From positions 124,001 to 188,000 of the forward strand of contig NZ_QJKC01000008.1 of NCBI RefSeq assembly GCF_003202035.1: a stretch of DNA of 64,000 nucleotides, in the 5' to 3' direction. This DNA comes from Aquitalea magnusonii. GTDB lineage: Bacteria > Pseudomonadota > Gammaproteobacteria > Burkholderiales > Chromobacteriaceae. Under the pieces are notes generated by a model. That model had not been told where the DNA came from. It ran no database searches and worked only from the letters and a program-made list of their open reading frames with translations. Shown here piece by piece: positions 45,797 through 55,061 of this stretch. The position numbers were made by a program, and so were the translations under genes. Positions within the stretch are counted from its first letter, which is position 1, and each line of letters opens with the position of its first letter.

Positions 45797-47218
45797 TCAG
45801 GGCTGCATTATAGCTTCTGCCGGCGCCAACTGGCTGCTATCCGGCGCGCTGCGGTCGAAGCGGTGAATCAGATCCGCCACGATGCCGTCCAGTGCCGGCC
45901 CCATCGCCAGCGCCCGCGGGCTGTTGATGATGGCGACAATGGCCAGCCGCCGCCCGTCGGCAGCCTGCCAGTAACCGGCCAGCGCCTTGACGTCCTTCAG
46001 CGTGCCGGTTTTCATGCGCAGCCGCGGGCCGATGGCGGCAAAGCGACGTTTGAGCGTGCCGTCCTCGCTGGCGACAGGCAGGCTGGCCAGCAGCTCAGCC
46101 GCATAGGGACCGCGCGCCGCATTCAGCAGCACCTGGCCTAGCAGGCGGGCGGATACGCGCTCGCGCCGCGACAGGCCGCAGCCGTTTTCCAGCACCAGTG
46201 CCTCGTCGGAAATATGCTGCTCGGCCAGCAGGCGGCGTACCGCGCGCTGGGCAGCGGCCGGGGTGTCGCTGCCGCCCTCCTCCTTCCCCAGCGTGAGGTA
46301 AACGGTGCGCGCCATGGTGTTGTTGCTGTATTTGTTGATATCGTTCAGCGCCACGGTCAGCGGCTCGGACTGGAATTGCGCCAGCGTGCGCGCCCCTGCC
46401 GGTGCTGGCGCGACCGCCACACCCTGCGGACCGCTGCCGCCCAGTTCGGCCCACAGCGCGGCAAACGACTGGGCAGCAAAGTCATTGTGTTCCAGTACAT
46501 TCACATAAGCCTGACTGCCATCGCAGGCTGCGGGCAGTTTGCCGCTGACTTCGATCTGCCCGGCTTGCTGGCGGATCTGCACCCATTGCCGGACATCCGG
46601 GCAAGCAGCGGAACCGCCGGCACTGCTCAGCCTGGCCTGCAGGCTGATGCCGGCCAGTGGCGGGTCCAGCACCACCCTGGCGCCATTGGCATCATTGAAA
46701 AAGCGCAGCCAGGCCACTTTCAGGCCGGTGAGATGGGTATCCGGTTCGACCGTGAAAGACCTGCCCTCGTCGCCTGCGAAATTTTCCGCCGTGCCGATGC
46801 TGCTGAAAGCGCTCTTGTCCAGCAGCAGCCGGCCGTCGATGCGCTGCACCCCACGCTGGCGCAGGCCACGCAGCAGCTCTTGCAGATTGGCCGTGCTGAA
46901 GCGTGGATCGCCCGCGCCCACCCAGACCAGATCGCCCTTCAATACGCCATTTTCCAGCGGGGCATCCGACAGCAGCCGTGTGGTCCAGCGGTAGCCGGGC
47001 TTGAGCCGGTTGAGCGCCGTCCAGCTGGTCAGCAGCTTCATGGTGGATGCCGGATTGACCGCTGCATCGGCACGCAGGCTGGCCAATTCGGCGCCGCCTT
47101 CGACCGGCGCCGCCCAGATGGCGACTTCATCCGCTTTCAGGCCGTGCAGGTCCAGCGTGGCGCCCGCCGCAGTGGCGGCAAGCATGAGCAGTGCGATAGC
47201 GGGTAAAACAGGCTTCAT
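45797..47218 (-). CDS. dacB: D-alanyl-D-alanine carboxypeptidase/endopeptidase (PBP4)
   Basis: A 473-residue periplasmic penicillin-binding protein with a signal peptide (to about residue 20). Active-site motifs are S58-T-M-K61 (SxxK), YSNN (SxN) and KTGTLKDV (KTG). It trims or cleaves peptidoglycan cross-links. Its ATG overlaps the priA stop by one base (TAATG). Confidence 0.95.
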   Translation of the reverse strand: MKPVLPAIALLMLAATAAGATLDLHGLKADEVAIWAAPVEGGAELASLRADAAVNPASTMKLLTSWTALNRLKPGYRWTTRLLSDAPLENGVLKGDLVWVGAGDPRFSTANLQELLRGLRQRGVQRIDGRLLLDKSAFSSIGTAENFAGDEGRSFTVEPDTHLTGLKVAWLRFFNDANGARVVLDPPLAGISLQARLSSAGGSAACPDVRQWVQIRQQAGQIEVSGKLPAACDGSQAYVNVLEHNDFAAQSFAALWAELGGSGPQGVAVAPAPAGARTLAQFQSEPLTVALNDINKYSNNTMARTVYLTLGKEEGGSDTPAAAQRAVRRLLAEQHISDEALVLENGCGLSRRERVSARLLGQVLLNAARGPYAAELLASLPVASEDGTLKRRFAAIGPRLRMKTGTLKDVKALAGYWQAADGRRLAIVAIINSPRALAMGPALDGIVADLIHRFDRSAPDSSQLAPAEAIMQP

Positions 47219-49392
47219 TACATCTCCTGCGGGTCAACATCCAGCGACCAGCGCAAGCCACGGCCGTACTGGCGCGCCTGGGCATCCAGCAGCGGGGGCA
47301 GTTGATCAAGAAAACGGTGCAGGGCCTGGCGATTGGCCGACTCCAGCACCAGTTGCGCGCGTTCGCGATTGGCCAGCCGCACCATCAAGGCGGGGGCCGG
47401 GCCGGAGATCAGCACGCCTGCGGCCATGTCTTGAACCTGGCTGCGCACCTGCGTGAGAAAGGCGCTGGCGCTGGCCAGTTCCGCGGCATCGGCCCGCAGC
47501 AGCGCCTGGTACACCGCAGGCGGAAAGGCCGCCTGGCGGCGTTCCTGCAGCAGGCTGGCGGCAAAGCCATCGAAATCATGTGCCACCAGCGCCTGATACA
47601 GCGGGTGTTCCTGCCATTGCGTCTGCACCAGCACTTCGCCCGGCGCATCGGCGCGGCCGGCGCGGCCCGCCACCTGGGTGAGCTGGGCAAACAGCCGCTC
47701 GGACGCACGATAATCCGCCGAGTACAGCCCGCCGTCGGCATTGAGCACTGTTACCAGCGACAGGGTGCCAAAGTCATGCCCCTTGGCCAGCATCTGGGTG
47801 CCGACCAGCATGTCCACCTCGCCGGCATGCACCTTGCGATAGATGTCGTCCCAGGCTTGCTTGCGCTGGGTGGTGTCGCGGTCGATGCGCAGGATGCGCG
47901 CTGTCGGGAACAAACGTCCCAGTGCGGATTCCAGCCGCTGCGTGCCCTCGCCCAGCGGCTTGATGTCGGGCGCGCCACACTCCGGGCAGGCATGCGGGAC
48001 GTTTTCCTCCCAGCCGCAATGATGGCAGCGCAGCTTGCGCTCCAGCAAATGCAGTACCAGCCGGGTGGAGCAGCGCGGGCAACCGCTGGTCCAGCCGCAA
48101 TCAGTACAGGCCAGCACCGGGGCATAGCCGCGGCGGTTGATGAACACCAGGCTCATTTCCTGACGTTCCAGCCGTGCCGCCAGCGCCTTGATCACCGGCT
48201 CGGACAAGCCCTCGACCAGCTTGGCGCGCCGGGTGTCCACCAGCCGCACCTGCGGCAGTTTGGCCGCGCCATGCGCCCGCTGGCTGAGCTTGAGCTGGCG
48301 GTAGCGGCCGGCCTCGACATTGGCCACGGTTTCCAGGCTGGGCGTGGCACTGCCCAGCACGATGGGAATGCCGGCCCGGTGTGCCCGCCAGATCGCCAGA
48401 TCGCGTGCATGGTAGCGCAGGCCGTCCTGCTGCTTGAAGGAGCCGTCATGTTCTTCATCCACCACGATCATGCCCAGCCGCGGCATGGGGGTGAATACCG
48501 ACAAGCGGGTGCCGATGATGATGTCGGCCCGCCCCTGCCAGGCATCCAGCCAGTTGCGCAGGCGCTCGCCCTCGGCCAACTGGCTGTGCTGCACGGCGAT
48601 GCTGCTGGCGGGAAAGCGCTGGATGAAGCGCTCGATCAGTTGCGGGGTCAGGTTGATTTCCGGCACCAGCACCAGTACCTGCTGCCGCTGTGCCAGGCAG
48701 CGCGCGATGCGCTGCAGATAGACTTCGGTCTTGCCGCTGCCGGTGATGCCATGCAAGAGCCAGGGCTGGAAACCAGCCGGCCCACTGCTCAAGGCATCCA
48801 GTGCCGCCTGCTGGTCGGCATTCAGCTGCGGGCTGGGGCCCAGCTGCAAGGGCTGGAGGTCCGGCTCCACTCTGTGCACCAGGCCCTCGGCCAGCCAGTC
48901 GGCCAGGATCTTGCCGGCCTGCGGCGTGAGCTGACGGGCTTGCGTCTGCGTGAGCGGGCCATCGCCCAGCGCCTGCCACAAGGCCAGCCGTGCCCGTTGC
49001 CGTGCAGCCGGCATCGCAGCCAGGCCCGCATCAGTCAGGCCATAGGGACGCTCGTCCGGCGGCGTGATGTCGCGCGCCTCGCGCAATGCCGTTGGCAGGG
49101 CGGTAAACAGGGTCTGGCCCAGCGGGAAGTGATAGTAGGCGGCGGCGAATTCGGCCAGGGCGAGGAAATCGGCTGACAAGGGGGGCAGGCTGTCGAATAC
49201 CTGTTCCACCTGCTTGAGCTGGCTGTCCGGCAAACCCTCCGGGGGTATGCCAGTGACAACCACGCCACACAACTGGCGATTGCCAAAGGGAACCGCCACC
49301 CGCTGACCGGGGCTGACTGGAAAATGAGACAGGTAGGTAAATGCGCCAAATAGGGGCAGATCGACCACCACCTGAACTCTCTGAAGACCCAC
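47218..49392 (-). CDS. priA: Primosomal protein N' (replication restart helicase PriA)
   Basis: A 724-residue 3'-5' DNA helicase that restarts stalled replication forks. It shows an N-terminal DNA-binding domain (VVVDLPLFGAFTYL), Walker A GITGSGKTEVYL, DEEHDGSFKQ, a zinc-binding block with CTDCGW, CPRCS, CHHCGWE and CPECG, and helicase motifs GTQMLAKGHDF and QVAGRAGR. Start is GTG at 49392. dacB follows with overlapping codons. Confidence 0.97.
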   Translation of the reverse strand: MGLQRVQVVVDLPLFGAFTYLSHFPVSPGQRVAVPFGNRQLCGVVVTGIPPEGLPDSQLKQVEQVFDSLPPLSADFLALAEFAAAYYHFPLGQTLFTALPTALREARDITPPDERPYGLTDAGLAAMPAARQRARLALWQALGDGPLTQTQARQLTPQAGKILADWLAEGLVHRVEPDLQPLQLGPSPQLNADQQAALDALSSGPAGFQPWLLHGITGSGKTEVYLQRIARCLAQRQQVLVLVPEINLTPQLIERFIQRFPASSIAVQHSQLAEGERLRNWLDAWQGRADIIIGTRLSVFTPMPRLGMIVVDEEHDGSFKQQDGLRYHARDLAIWRAHRAGIPIVLGSATPSLETVANVEAGRYRQLKLSQRAHGAAKLPQVRLVDTRRAKLVEGLSEPVIKALAARLERQEMSLVFINRRGYAPVLACTDCGWTSGCPRCSTRLVLHLLERKLRCHHCGWEENVPHACPECGAPDIKPLGEGTQRLESALGRLFPTARILRIDRDTTQRKQAWDDIYRKVHAGEVDMLVGTQMLAKGHDFGTLSLVTVLNADGGLYSADYRASERLFAQLTQVAGRAGRADAPGEVLVQTQWQEHPLYQALVAHDFDGFAASLLQERRQAAFPPAVYQALLRADAAELASASAFLTQVRSQVQDMAAGVLISGPAPALMVRLANRERAQLVLESANRQALHRFLDQLPPLLDAQARQYGRGLRWSLDVDPQEM

Positions 49393-49881
49393 GGAAATTT
49401 TCCCTTTTACATCAAACCCAATTCTGACAAGGCTTTGCGCGATCTATGCACAGAAGCTGTGGATATCTTTGTGCACAACTCGCTTGCCGGCCGGGGAAAG
49501 GCTATTAAATCAGCATTTCCGCTAGATTGCACAAAAATTAATCAGAAGAATAAGCGTTTATTTTTCAATGACTTATAATCAGCGCACTAATATTGCCCAG
49601 TGGGCTTGACAAGTCTGCACAGCCACAGTTCCCGGTGTGAATAACTCTGAGAACACCACCGGGCAAAGCTGTCAACACCCCTTTGATCAGCCGGGCAAAA
49701 AAGCCTGTGCCGGCAGCGCAAAGTCCGCCGCGGCTGGGGCTATACCCCACGACCCGAACTGGATGAAACAGCTGACAGACCCGCTTATTTTGCCAAACAC
49801 CCTGCTAATAAAGCGGGGATTGATCAGGTCAGGCTGGCCAATAGCGGCATGGCCGGGGCGCATACCCCGGCCATGGCAGGC
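49393..49881. other. 490-bp gene-free interval between hemE and priA
   Basis: This contains the priA promoter side with a TTGTGCACAA palindrome (49469-49478). On the plus strand it contains a good -10 box, TATAAT at 49574-49579, with a weak -35. Downstream of that box are several possible RNA helices: CCCGGTG with CACCGGG near 49631-49663, GGGG with CCCC at 49736-49748, and long-range pairing of GTCTG...CAGC (49613-49623) with GCTG...CAGAC (49771-49780). A small RNA is possible; no known RNA family was recognised and no open frame is convincing. Confidence 0.4.
49848..49875. terminator. Strong hairpin after hemE
   Basis: A perfect 11-bp stem (CATGGCCGGGG with CCCCGGCCATG) and 6-base loop, starting 6 bp after the hemE stop. 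It has no T-run, so it may be a mRNA-stabilising or Rho-assisted end. Confidence 0.5.
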
Positions 49882-50943
49882 TTACTGGTGGAAGGGACGG
49901 GACAGGCGATGCACGGCCGCTACCAGGGCGGCGGCATGCTCGGGATCGGCATGCTGGGAGATGCCGTGGCCCAGATTGAAGACATGGCCGGAGCCCTGGC
50001 CATAAGCCGTCAGGATACGTCCGGCCTCGGCCTCGATGGCTGCCGGCGAGCCAAACAGCGCGTTCGGGTCGAAATTGCCTTGCAGGGCAACCTTGTCACC
50101 GACGCGGGCACGCGCCAGGCCGATGTCGGTGGTCCAGTCCAGGCCCACGCAGTCGGCACCAATGGCGGCGATGTCTTCCAGCCACTGGCCACCGTTCTTG
50201 GTGAACACGATGACCGGCACGCGCCGGCCATCGGCCTCGCGCTTGAGGCCGGCGACGATGCGCTGCATATAGGCCAGCGAGAATTCCTTATAGGCGGCAT
50301 GGCTGAGCGCGCCGCCCCAGGTGTCGAAAATCTGCACGGCCTGGGCGCCGGCATCGATCTGGGCGTTCAGGTAATCGGTCACGGTCTGGGCATTCACCGC
50401 CAGGATGTGATGCAGCAGCTCAGGGCGGCTGTACAGCATGGCTTTGACATGGCGGAAATCATCCGAGCCACCGCCTTCGATCATGTAGCAGGCCAGGGTG
50501 AAGGGGCTGCCGGAAAAGCCGATCAGCGGCACGCGGCCGTCCAGCGCCTTGCGGATGCTGGAGACGGCATCGAATACGTATTGCAGCTTGTCCAGCGCCG
50601 GAACGCTCAGTGCGCGGATGGCAGTTTCATCACGCAGCGGGCGCGCAAACTTGGGGCCTTCGCCTTCGGCGAAATACAGGCCCAGACCCATGGCATCCGG
50701 TACGGTGAGGATGTCGGAGAACAGGATGGCTGCATCCAGCGGGAAACGCTCCAGCGGCTGCAGGGTGACTTCGGTGGCGAAGTCCGGGCTGGTGCACAAG
50801 CCCATGAAGCTGCCGGCGCGGGCGCGGGTGGCGCGGTATTCCGGCAGGTAGCGTCCAGCCTGGCGCATCATCCAGATGGGGGTATATTCAACCGGCTCCT
50901 TCAGGAGCGCGCGCAGGAAAGTGTCGTTCTTGAGCTGGGTCAT
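49882..50943 (-). CDS. hemE: Uroporphyrinogen decarboxylase
   Basis: A 353-residue haem-pathway enzyme converting uroporphyrinogen III to coproporphyrinogen III. It has the two signatures [16 protein letters not shown] (active-site loop) and [20 protein letters not shown], plus [10 protein letters not shown]. The ATG at 50943 matches the family start [14 protein letters not shown]. Confidence 0.98.
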   Translation of the reverse strand: MTQLKNDTFLRALLKEPVEYTPIWMMRQAGRYLPEYRATRARAGSFMGLCTSPDFATEVTLQPLERFPLDAAILFSDILTVPDAMGLGLYFAEGEGPKFARPLRDETAIRALSVPALDKLQYVFDAVSSIRKALDGRVPLIGFSGSPFTLACYMIEGGGSDDFRHVKAMLYSRPELLHHILAVNAQTVTDYLNAQIDAGAQAVQIFDTWGGALSHAAYKEFSLAYMQRIVAGLKREADGRRVPVIVFTKNGGQWLEDIAAIGADCVGLDWTTDIGLARARVGDKVALQGNFDPNALFGSPAAIEAEAGRILTAYGQGSGHVFNLGHGISQHADPEHAAALVAAVHRLSRPFHQ

Positions 50944-50958
50944 GATGGTATGGGCTTG

Positions 50959-51924
50959 CTAGCTTGGCGTAATGGAATCAGCCGGCATTATACCCGTCCC
51001 TGCCTTGCGCAGGGGTATTACCGGCAGGGCGGTGGCGGGAGTGGCACGCCACTGGCGCTGCCAGATTACCTGGCCGAAACGGCCATCCCAGTCCAGCCGG
51101 GCCGTGGCAAAACGCTGTGGCAAGGCCTGCCAGCACAGCCCCGGCCACAGGTGGTGCACACCGCGCAAATGGCTGTTGAGCAGGCACAGTCCCAGCCAGC
51201 GCGGCAGGGCCAGGTTGGCGGCGCGGCGGGCATCGCCCAGCGGCTGACCGGCAAAGCAGACATGGTCGGTCAGCGAGATCAGCAGCGCGCGCGCCAGCAA
51301 GGCCAGCCACAGCATCCAGTCATGCGCGCCGTAGATCAGCAAGGACAGGCCGGGCAAGAGCCAGGCCAGCAGGGCATCCAGCCGCGCGCCATGTCGCTGC
51401 GGGCTGCGCCACAGACGGCGCTGCAGCAAGGGGAACAAGGGGGCGCGTCCGGCCAGCCAGCGCCAGCGGCTGCACGCCGGGCAGAACAGCAGCAACAGGC
51501 TGCCGGCCAGCGCCATCAGATAGGCCGCCCCACACAGTCGCAGCCACAGGTAAAGCCGGCGTTGCCAGCCCGCCTCCTCGCCCGGTTCATACACCTCCAC
51601 CCGGCAGGCCGCACTGCGGCTGTAGCGGTGATGCAGATGATGCGCCTGCCGCCATACCTCGAAGGGAATGCCCAGGCTGATGCCCAGCAGCCGTCCGGCC
51701 AGCCGGTTGTAACGCACCGAGGGCAGCAGCAGGCCGTGCACGGCTTCGTGCAGCAGCTGCCAGCGCAGCGGAATCAGCAGCACCGCCGCCACCAGCAACA
51801 GGCCATAGGCCGGATGAAACCAGGCCACGGCCAGCGGCACGGCCACCAGTTCAACCAGCCACAAGCGCAGTGCCAGCAGCAGCAACACCAGGTTGAGGCG
51901 GACGGGAATGGCAGAGGAAGACAT
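50959..51924 (-). CDS. Membrane fatty-acid desaturase family protein
   Basis: A 321-residue membrane protein with three His boxes: HEAVH (about residue 59), HHLHH (about residue 95) and HLRGVHH near the C terminus. They bind a di-iron centre. Several hydrophobic helices flank these boxes. The substrate may be membrane lipid acyl chains or a related compound. The gene ends just upstream of hemE, likely one transcript. Confidence 0.85.
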   Translation of the reverse strand: MSSSAIPVRLNLVLLLLALRLWLVELVAVPLAVAWFHPAYGLLLVAAVLLIPLRWQLLHEAVHGLLLPSVRYNRLAGRLLGISLGIPFEVWRQAHHLHHRYSRSAACRVEVYEPGEEAGWQRRLYLWLRLCGAAYLMALAGSLLLLFCPACSRWRWLAGRAPLFPLLQRRLWRSPQRHGARLDALLAWLLPGLSLLIYGAHDWMLWLALLARALLISLTDHVCFAGQPLGDARRAANLALPRWLGLCLLNSHLRGVHHLWPGLCWQALPQRFATARLDWDGRFGQVIWQRQWRATPATALPVIPLRKAGTGIMPADSITPS

Positions 51925-52013
51925 GCGGGCTCCGGCGGCGGCAGTAGCGCGCAGTGTGACGGTTCAGCATGAAACACAGATGACGCTGGCCGCCACCGCC
52001 AGCAGGGAGGCGT

Positions 52014-52538
52014 TCAGATCCAGCCGGCAAAACCCAGCAGCGCGCCGCCGGCCAGCAGCCACAGCGGATTGACGCGGGTACGCCAGGCCAGCACGGTACT
52101 GGCGGCACACAACAGCCAGCCGCTCCAATGCTGGTTGGCCGCCTCGCTCATCAGCATGGCACTGCCGGCCACCAGGCCGATGGTCAATGGCGCCAGACCG
52201 CGCTCGATGGCGCGCCGCCATGGCGAGGCATGCCAGCGTTGCCACAACCTGGCCACGTAATAACACAGCAGGGACGAGGGGCCGCACATGCCCACGGTGG
52301 CGACGCAGGCCCCGGCCAGACCGGCCACCTTCCAGCCGATCAGGCTCACCACCAGCACATTCGGCCCGGGCGCGGCCTGGGCAATGGCAAACAGCGCGGC
52401 GAATTCCTGGCCGCTCATCCAGTGGTGGCTTTCCACCACGTAATGATGCATTTCCGGAATCAGGGTAATGGCTCCGCCCACCGCCATCAGCGAAAACAGC
52501 GCGAAACTGCCCAGCAGCGACAGCAGTAGCAGGATCAT
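52014..52538 (-). CDS. chrA: Chromate transporter, short-chain ChrA C-terminal half
   Basis: A 174-residue membrane protein of the ChrA family with MAVGGAITLIPEMHHYVV and the family motif QAAPGPNVLVVSLIGWKVAG. It is the second of two half-length subunits; in many bacteria ChrA is one fused protein. The ATG overlaps the stop of the first half (ATGA), so the two are made together and probably act as a heterodimer. Substrate in the family is chromate; sulfate or another anion is possible. Confidence 0.87.
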   Translation of the reverse strand: MILLLLSLLGSFALFSLMAVGGAITLIPEMHHYVVESHHWMSGQEFAALFAIAQAAPGPNVLVVSLIGWKVAGLAGACVATVGMCGPSSLLCYYVARLWQRWHASPWRRAIERGLAPLTIGLVAGSAMLMSEAANQHWSGWLLCAASTVLAWRTRVNPLWLLAGGALLGFAGWI

Positions 52539-53095
52539 GAGCGCGCCCCCGTCCGCCCACGCTGCCACGCCAGCAGCACCGAAACGGGAGCCAGCACCAG
52601 CAACACCAGCAGCAGCGGCCAGCGCAGCACTCCCACGGCGATAAAGGTCAGCACGGCCAGCAAGGCGGCCACCGCATGGCGCTCTATTTTCGTTCCCATG
52701 CGCAAGGCCATGGCCAGCAGCAAACCGGCCGCCGTGGAGGCCAGGCCATGCAAGGTGCCCTGCACATCCGGCAGGCTCTGGTAATGGTCGTACAGCACCG
52801 CCATGCTCAGCACGATGACCAGCGGCGCCAGCATCAGGCCGGCCACCGCCAGCCAGGCACCGGCCACACCGTGGCAGCGTGAGCCGATGGCGATGGACAT
52901 ATTGACGATATTGGGTCCGGGCAGAATCTGCCCCAGGCCCAGCAGTTCGGTGAATTCTTCTTCGCTCAGCCAGCGGCGCTGCTGCACCAGCATGCGATGC
53001 GCCTGTGGCAGCACACCGCCGAAACCGCTGAGTCCTATGCTGAAAAAGCCCAGGAACAGCTGGCGGCGGCTTGGAATGATCAGGGATGGAGTCAT
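52535..53095 (-). CDS. chrA: Chromate transporter, short-chain ChrA N-terminal half
   Basis: A 186-residue half transporter: FFSIGLSGFGGVLPQAHRMLVQQRRWLSEEEF, then the family motif GQILPGPNIVNMSIAIG and several hydrophobic helices. It is the partner of the following gene. It is divergent from a LysR regulator 76 bp away, whose binding-site-like dyad lies between them. Confidence 0.88.
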   Translation of the reverse strand: MTPSLIIPSRRQLFLGFFSIGLSGFGGVLPQAHRMLVQQRRWLSEEEFTELLGLGQILPGPNIVNMSIAIGSRCHGVAGAWLAVAGLMLAPLVIVLSMAVLYDHYQSLPDVQGTLHGLASTAAGLLLAMALRMGTKIERHAVAALLAVLTFIAVGVLRWPLLLVLLVLAPVSVLLAWQRGRTGARS

Positions 53096-53152
53096 ATTGC
53101 AAGCCTAGCCCGCTCCGGCCCAATCAACAAACGAGTTTTTATGGCTTTCCAT

Positions 53153-53167
53153 GTGAGCTAAACTCAC
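53153..53167. promoter_or_regulatory. LysR-type T-N11-A dyad
   Basis: GTGAG-CTAAA-CTCAC is a perfect 5-bp dyad and contains T-N11-A, the LysR box shape. It ends five bases before the LysR ATG and therefore covers its ribosome-binding region, consistent with autoregulation. Confidence 0.6.
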
Positions 53168-53171
53168 CAGC

Positions 53172-54059
53172 ATGAACCGACGCCTGCCTCCGCTGAATGC
53201 CCTGAAAGCCTTTGAAGCCGCTGCCCGCCACGGTAGTTTCAGCGCCGCAGCCAGCGCGCTGTATGTGACACATGGTGCCATCAGCCGCCAGATCCAGCAG
53301 CTGGAGCAGTGGCTGGGGGTGGTGCTGTTCGAGCGCCACGGCCGGCGCGTGCGGCTGTCGGCGGCCGGCCAGTCCTACCTGCCGGCGATTCAGGCGGCAC
53401 TGGACAGCATTGCCGCTGCCACCGAAAAGCTGACCGCACGCAAGCAGGGACGGCGGCTGAACATCAATGTCACCCCCACCCTGGCCATGCACTGGCTGCT
53501 GCCGCGGCTCACCCGCTTCCAGCTGCGCTATCCCGGCGTCGAACTGCGGCTGGCGACCTCCGATGCCAGCATCAACAATCAGAACGCCGATTTCGACATC
53601 GCCATCCGCCGCGGCAAGGATCACTGGCATGGCTTTGTCTCGCATGCCTTTCTCACCGAACGGGAGATTCCGGTATGCAGCCCGTCCCTGCTGCAACGCC
53701 TGCCCATCCACCAGCCGGCCGACCTTGCCGTCCACACCCTGCTGCATGCGGAAACCCGCCCGGTCGCCTGGGCGCGCTGGCTGGCCGCCGCCGGCGTACC
53801 GGCCCTGCAATCGGCAGCCGATCAGCATTTTGATCATTACTACCTGGCCTTGCAGGCGGCGGTGGACGGACTGGGGGTAACGCTGGGGGCCTTGCCGGTC
53901 ATCGAAAGCGAGCTGGCCAGCGGCAAGCTGGTGGCACCGCTGGCCGGGCCGGAAATCAGCGTGCGCGGCTATTCCTGGGCGGTACCGCAAGCCCTGGTGG
54001 GCGATGAACTGGTGACAGCCTTCTGCCACTGGCTGGAAGAGGAAGGCAGCCAGCACTGA
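53172..54059 (+). CDS. LysR family transcriptional regulator (GcvA-like)
   Basis: A 295-residue LysR protein starting MNRRLPPLNALKAFEAAARHGSFSAAASALYVTHGAISRQIQQLE, the layout of GcvA-type regulators. An effector-binding domain follows from about residue 90. It is divergent from the chrA pair and is their likely regulator. The ATG lacks a normal Shine-Dalgarno because an operator-like dyad occupies that region. Confidence 0.88.
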   Translation: MNRRLPPLNALKAFEAAARHGSFSAAASALYVTHGAISRQIQQLEQWLGVVLFERHGRRVRLSAAGQSYLPAIQAALDSIAAATEKLTARKQGRRLNINVTPTLAMHWLLPRLTRFQLRYPGVELRLATSDASINNQNADFDIAIRRGKDHWHGFVSHAFLTEREIPVCSPSLLQRLPIHQPADLAVHTLLHAETRPVAWARWLAAAGVPALQSAADQHFDHYYLALQAAVDGLGVTLGALPVIESELASGKLVAPLAGPEISVRGYSWAVPQALVGDELVTAFCHWLEEEGSQH

Positions 54060-54071
54060 GGCCGGCAGCCT

Positions 54072-54926
54072 TCAGGGGCGATACCACAGCCGGGCATCCT
54101 GCAAGGGCGTGCCCGGTGGCAACAGCGGATTGTCCAGCGGGATCAGCGTGCGCTGGGCCAGCGCCAGCCCGGCCAGGTCCTGGGCGTTATAGCGCAGGAA
54201 CAGCTGGTTGAAACGGCCGTCCTGCAAGGCCATGCGCAAGCCCTGTTCCAGGCGGGCCGCCAGCTGCGGCTGATGCGGGCTGACAAAGAAATACATGGCC
54301 GTGGGATAACGCAGCAGCAGGTGGTGATCGATCACCAGCCCTTTTGCCACGGGCATGGCCGCTTCGCGCTGCACTTCCATCACGCTGCGCGGGAAATAGT
54401 CGAAACGCTTGCGCTGCAACATGGGAAAGAGATTGCCATAGTCCTGGCTGGTCAGTACCTTCAGGCCGGCACTGCGCAGGATGGTGGTATCCGGCCAGTC
54501 GTCCACCTGCCCGGCCACCAGGCGCGCCAGTTGCTGACGAGTGCGGATGCCGGCCAGCAAATCCGGCTGGTCGGCCGGCACCAGCGCCACCCGCCAGCCG
54601 ATCAGCCCCTTGTCCAGCGGAATGCGGATGGGCAGGGCCTTTTGCTCACGCTCATTGCTGGTCATGCCCCAGAACAGGTCGATGCCGCCATCCGGCTTGC
54701 CCAGCTGCACCAGAGCGCGCGACTGGTTCATGGCGCTGGCGGCCAGCAGCTGGCAACGCAGCCGCGCCTCGTCACAGGCCAGTTGCAACAAGGCCAGCAT
54801 ATAGGGCCGATGCGGATCGCTCAGCCCGGAAACCAGGGCATAGCGCACCGGCTGTACCGGTACTGTAGCCAGGCTGTGGGCACTCAGCAGCAAGGACAAC
54901 AACAGGGTGGCAAGTGGCTTGAACAT
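54072..54926 (-). CDS. Periplasmic solute-binding-like protein (SBP family 3 type)
   Basis: A 284-residue exported protein with a signal peptide (MFKPLATLLLSLLLSAHSLA). The mature part has the two-lobe pattern of family 3 binding proteins: an early YALVSGLSDPHRPYMLALLQLAC strand-helix, IDLFWGMTSNERE and FFVSPHQPQLAARLEQGLRMALQDGRFNQLF. It has no ABC permease or histidine-kinase partner nearby, so transport is unproven; it may be a stand-alone sensor or an orphan. It converges on the LysR gene. Confidence 0.75.
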   Translation of the reverse strand: MFKPLATLLLSLLLSAHSLATVPVQPVRYALVSGLSDPHRPYMLALLQLACDEARLRCQLLAASAMNQSRALVQLGKPDGGIDLFWGMTSNEREQKALPIRIPLDKGLIGWRVALVPADQPDLLAGIRTRQQLARLVAGQVDDWPDTTILRSAGLKVLTSQDYGNLFPMLQRKRFDYFPRSVMEVQREAAMPVAKGLVIDHHLLLRYPTAMYFFVSPHQPQLAARLEQGLRMALQDGRFNQLFLRYNAQDLAGLALAQRTLIPLDNPLLPPGTPLQDARLWYRP

Positions 54927-55061
54927 GGCGGCGACCTTGGTGTGTATTGATACTGTTATAACAGATGCATCAAACCATCACTGCCTCGCTAGCAGCAGGC
55001 TACTGCAGTGTAGACAGCCGCCTGGCCGCTCACCGTGCCTTCCTGATCGAATGACCAGTGG

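Noticed and set aside
47302-49176. A 624-codon open frame antisense to priA
   Set aside because: PriA helicase and zinc motifs on the minus strand are unambiguous.
49637-51972. Plus-strand open frames across hemE and the desaturase, including one beginning in the hemE-priA gap
   Set aside because: They are antisense to HemE and to a desaturase with intact His boxes; the part in the gap has no family resemblance or good ribosome site.
52014-53095. Frameshifted single chrA gene
   Set aside because: Both halves have family motifs, sensible starts and a four-base ATGA overlap, fitting known two-gene short-chain ChrA pairs rather than a broken gene.
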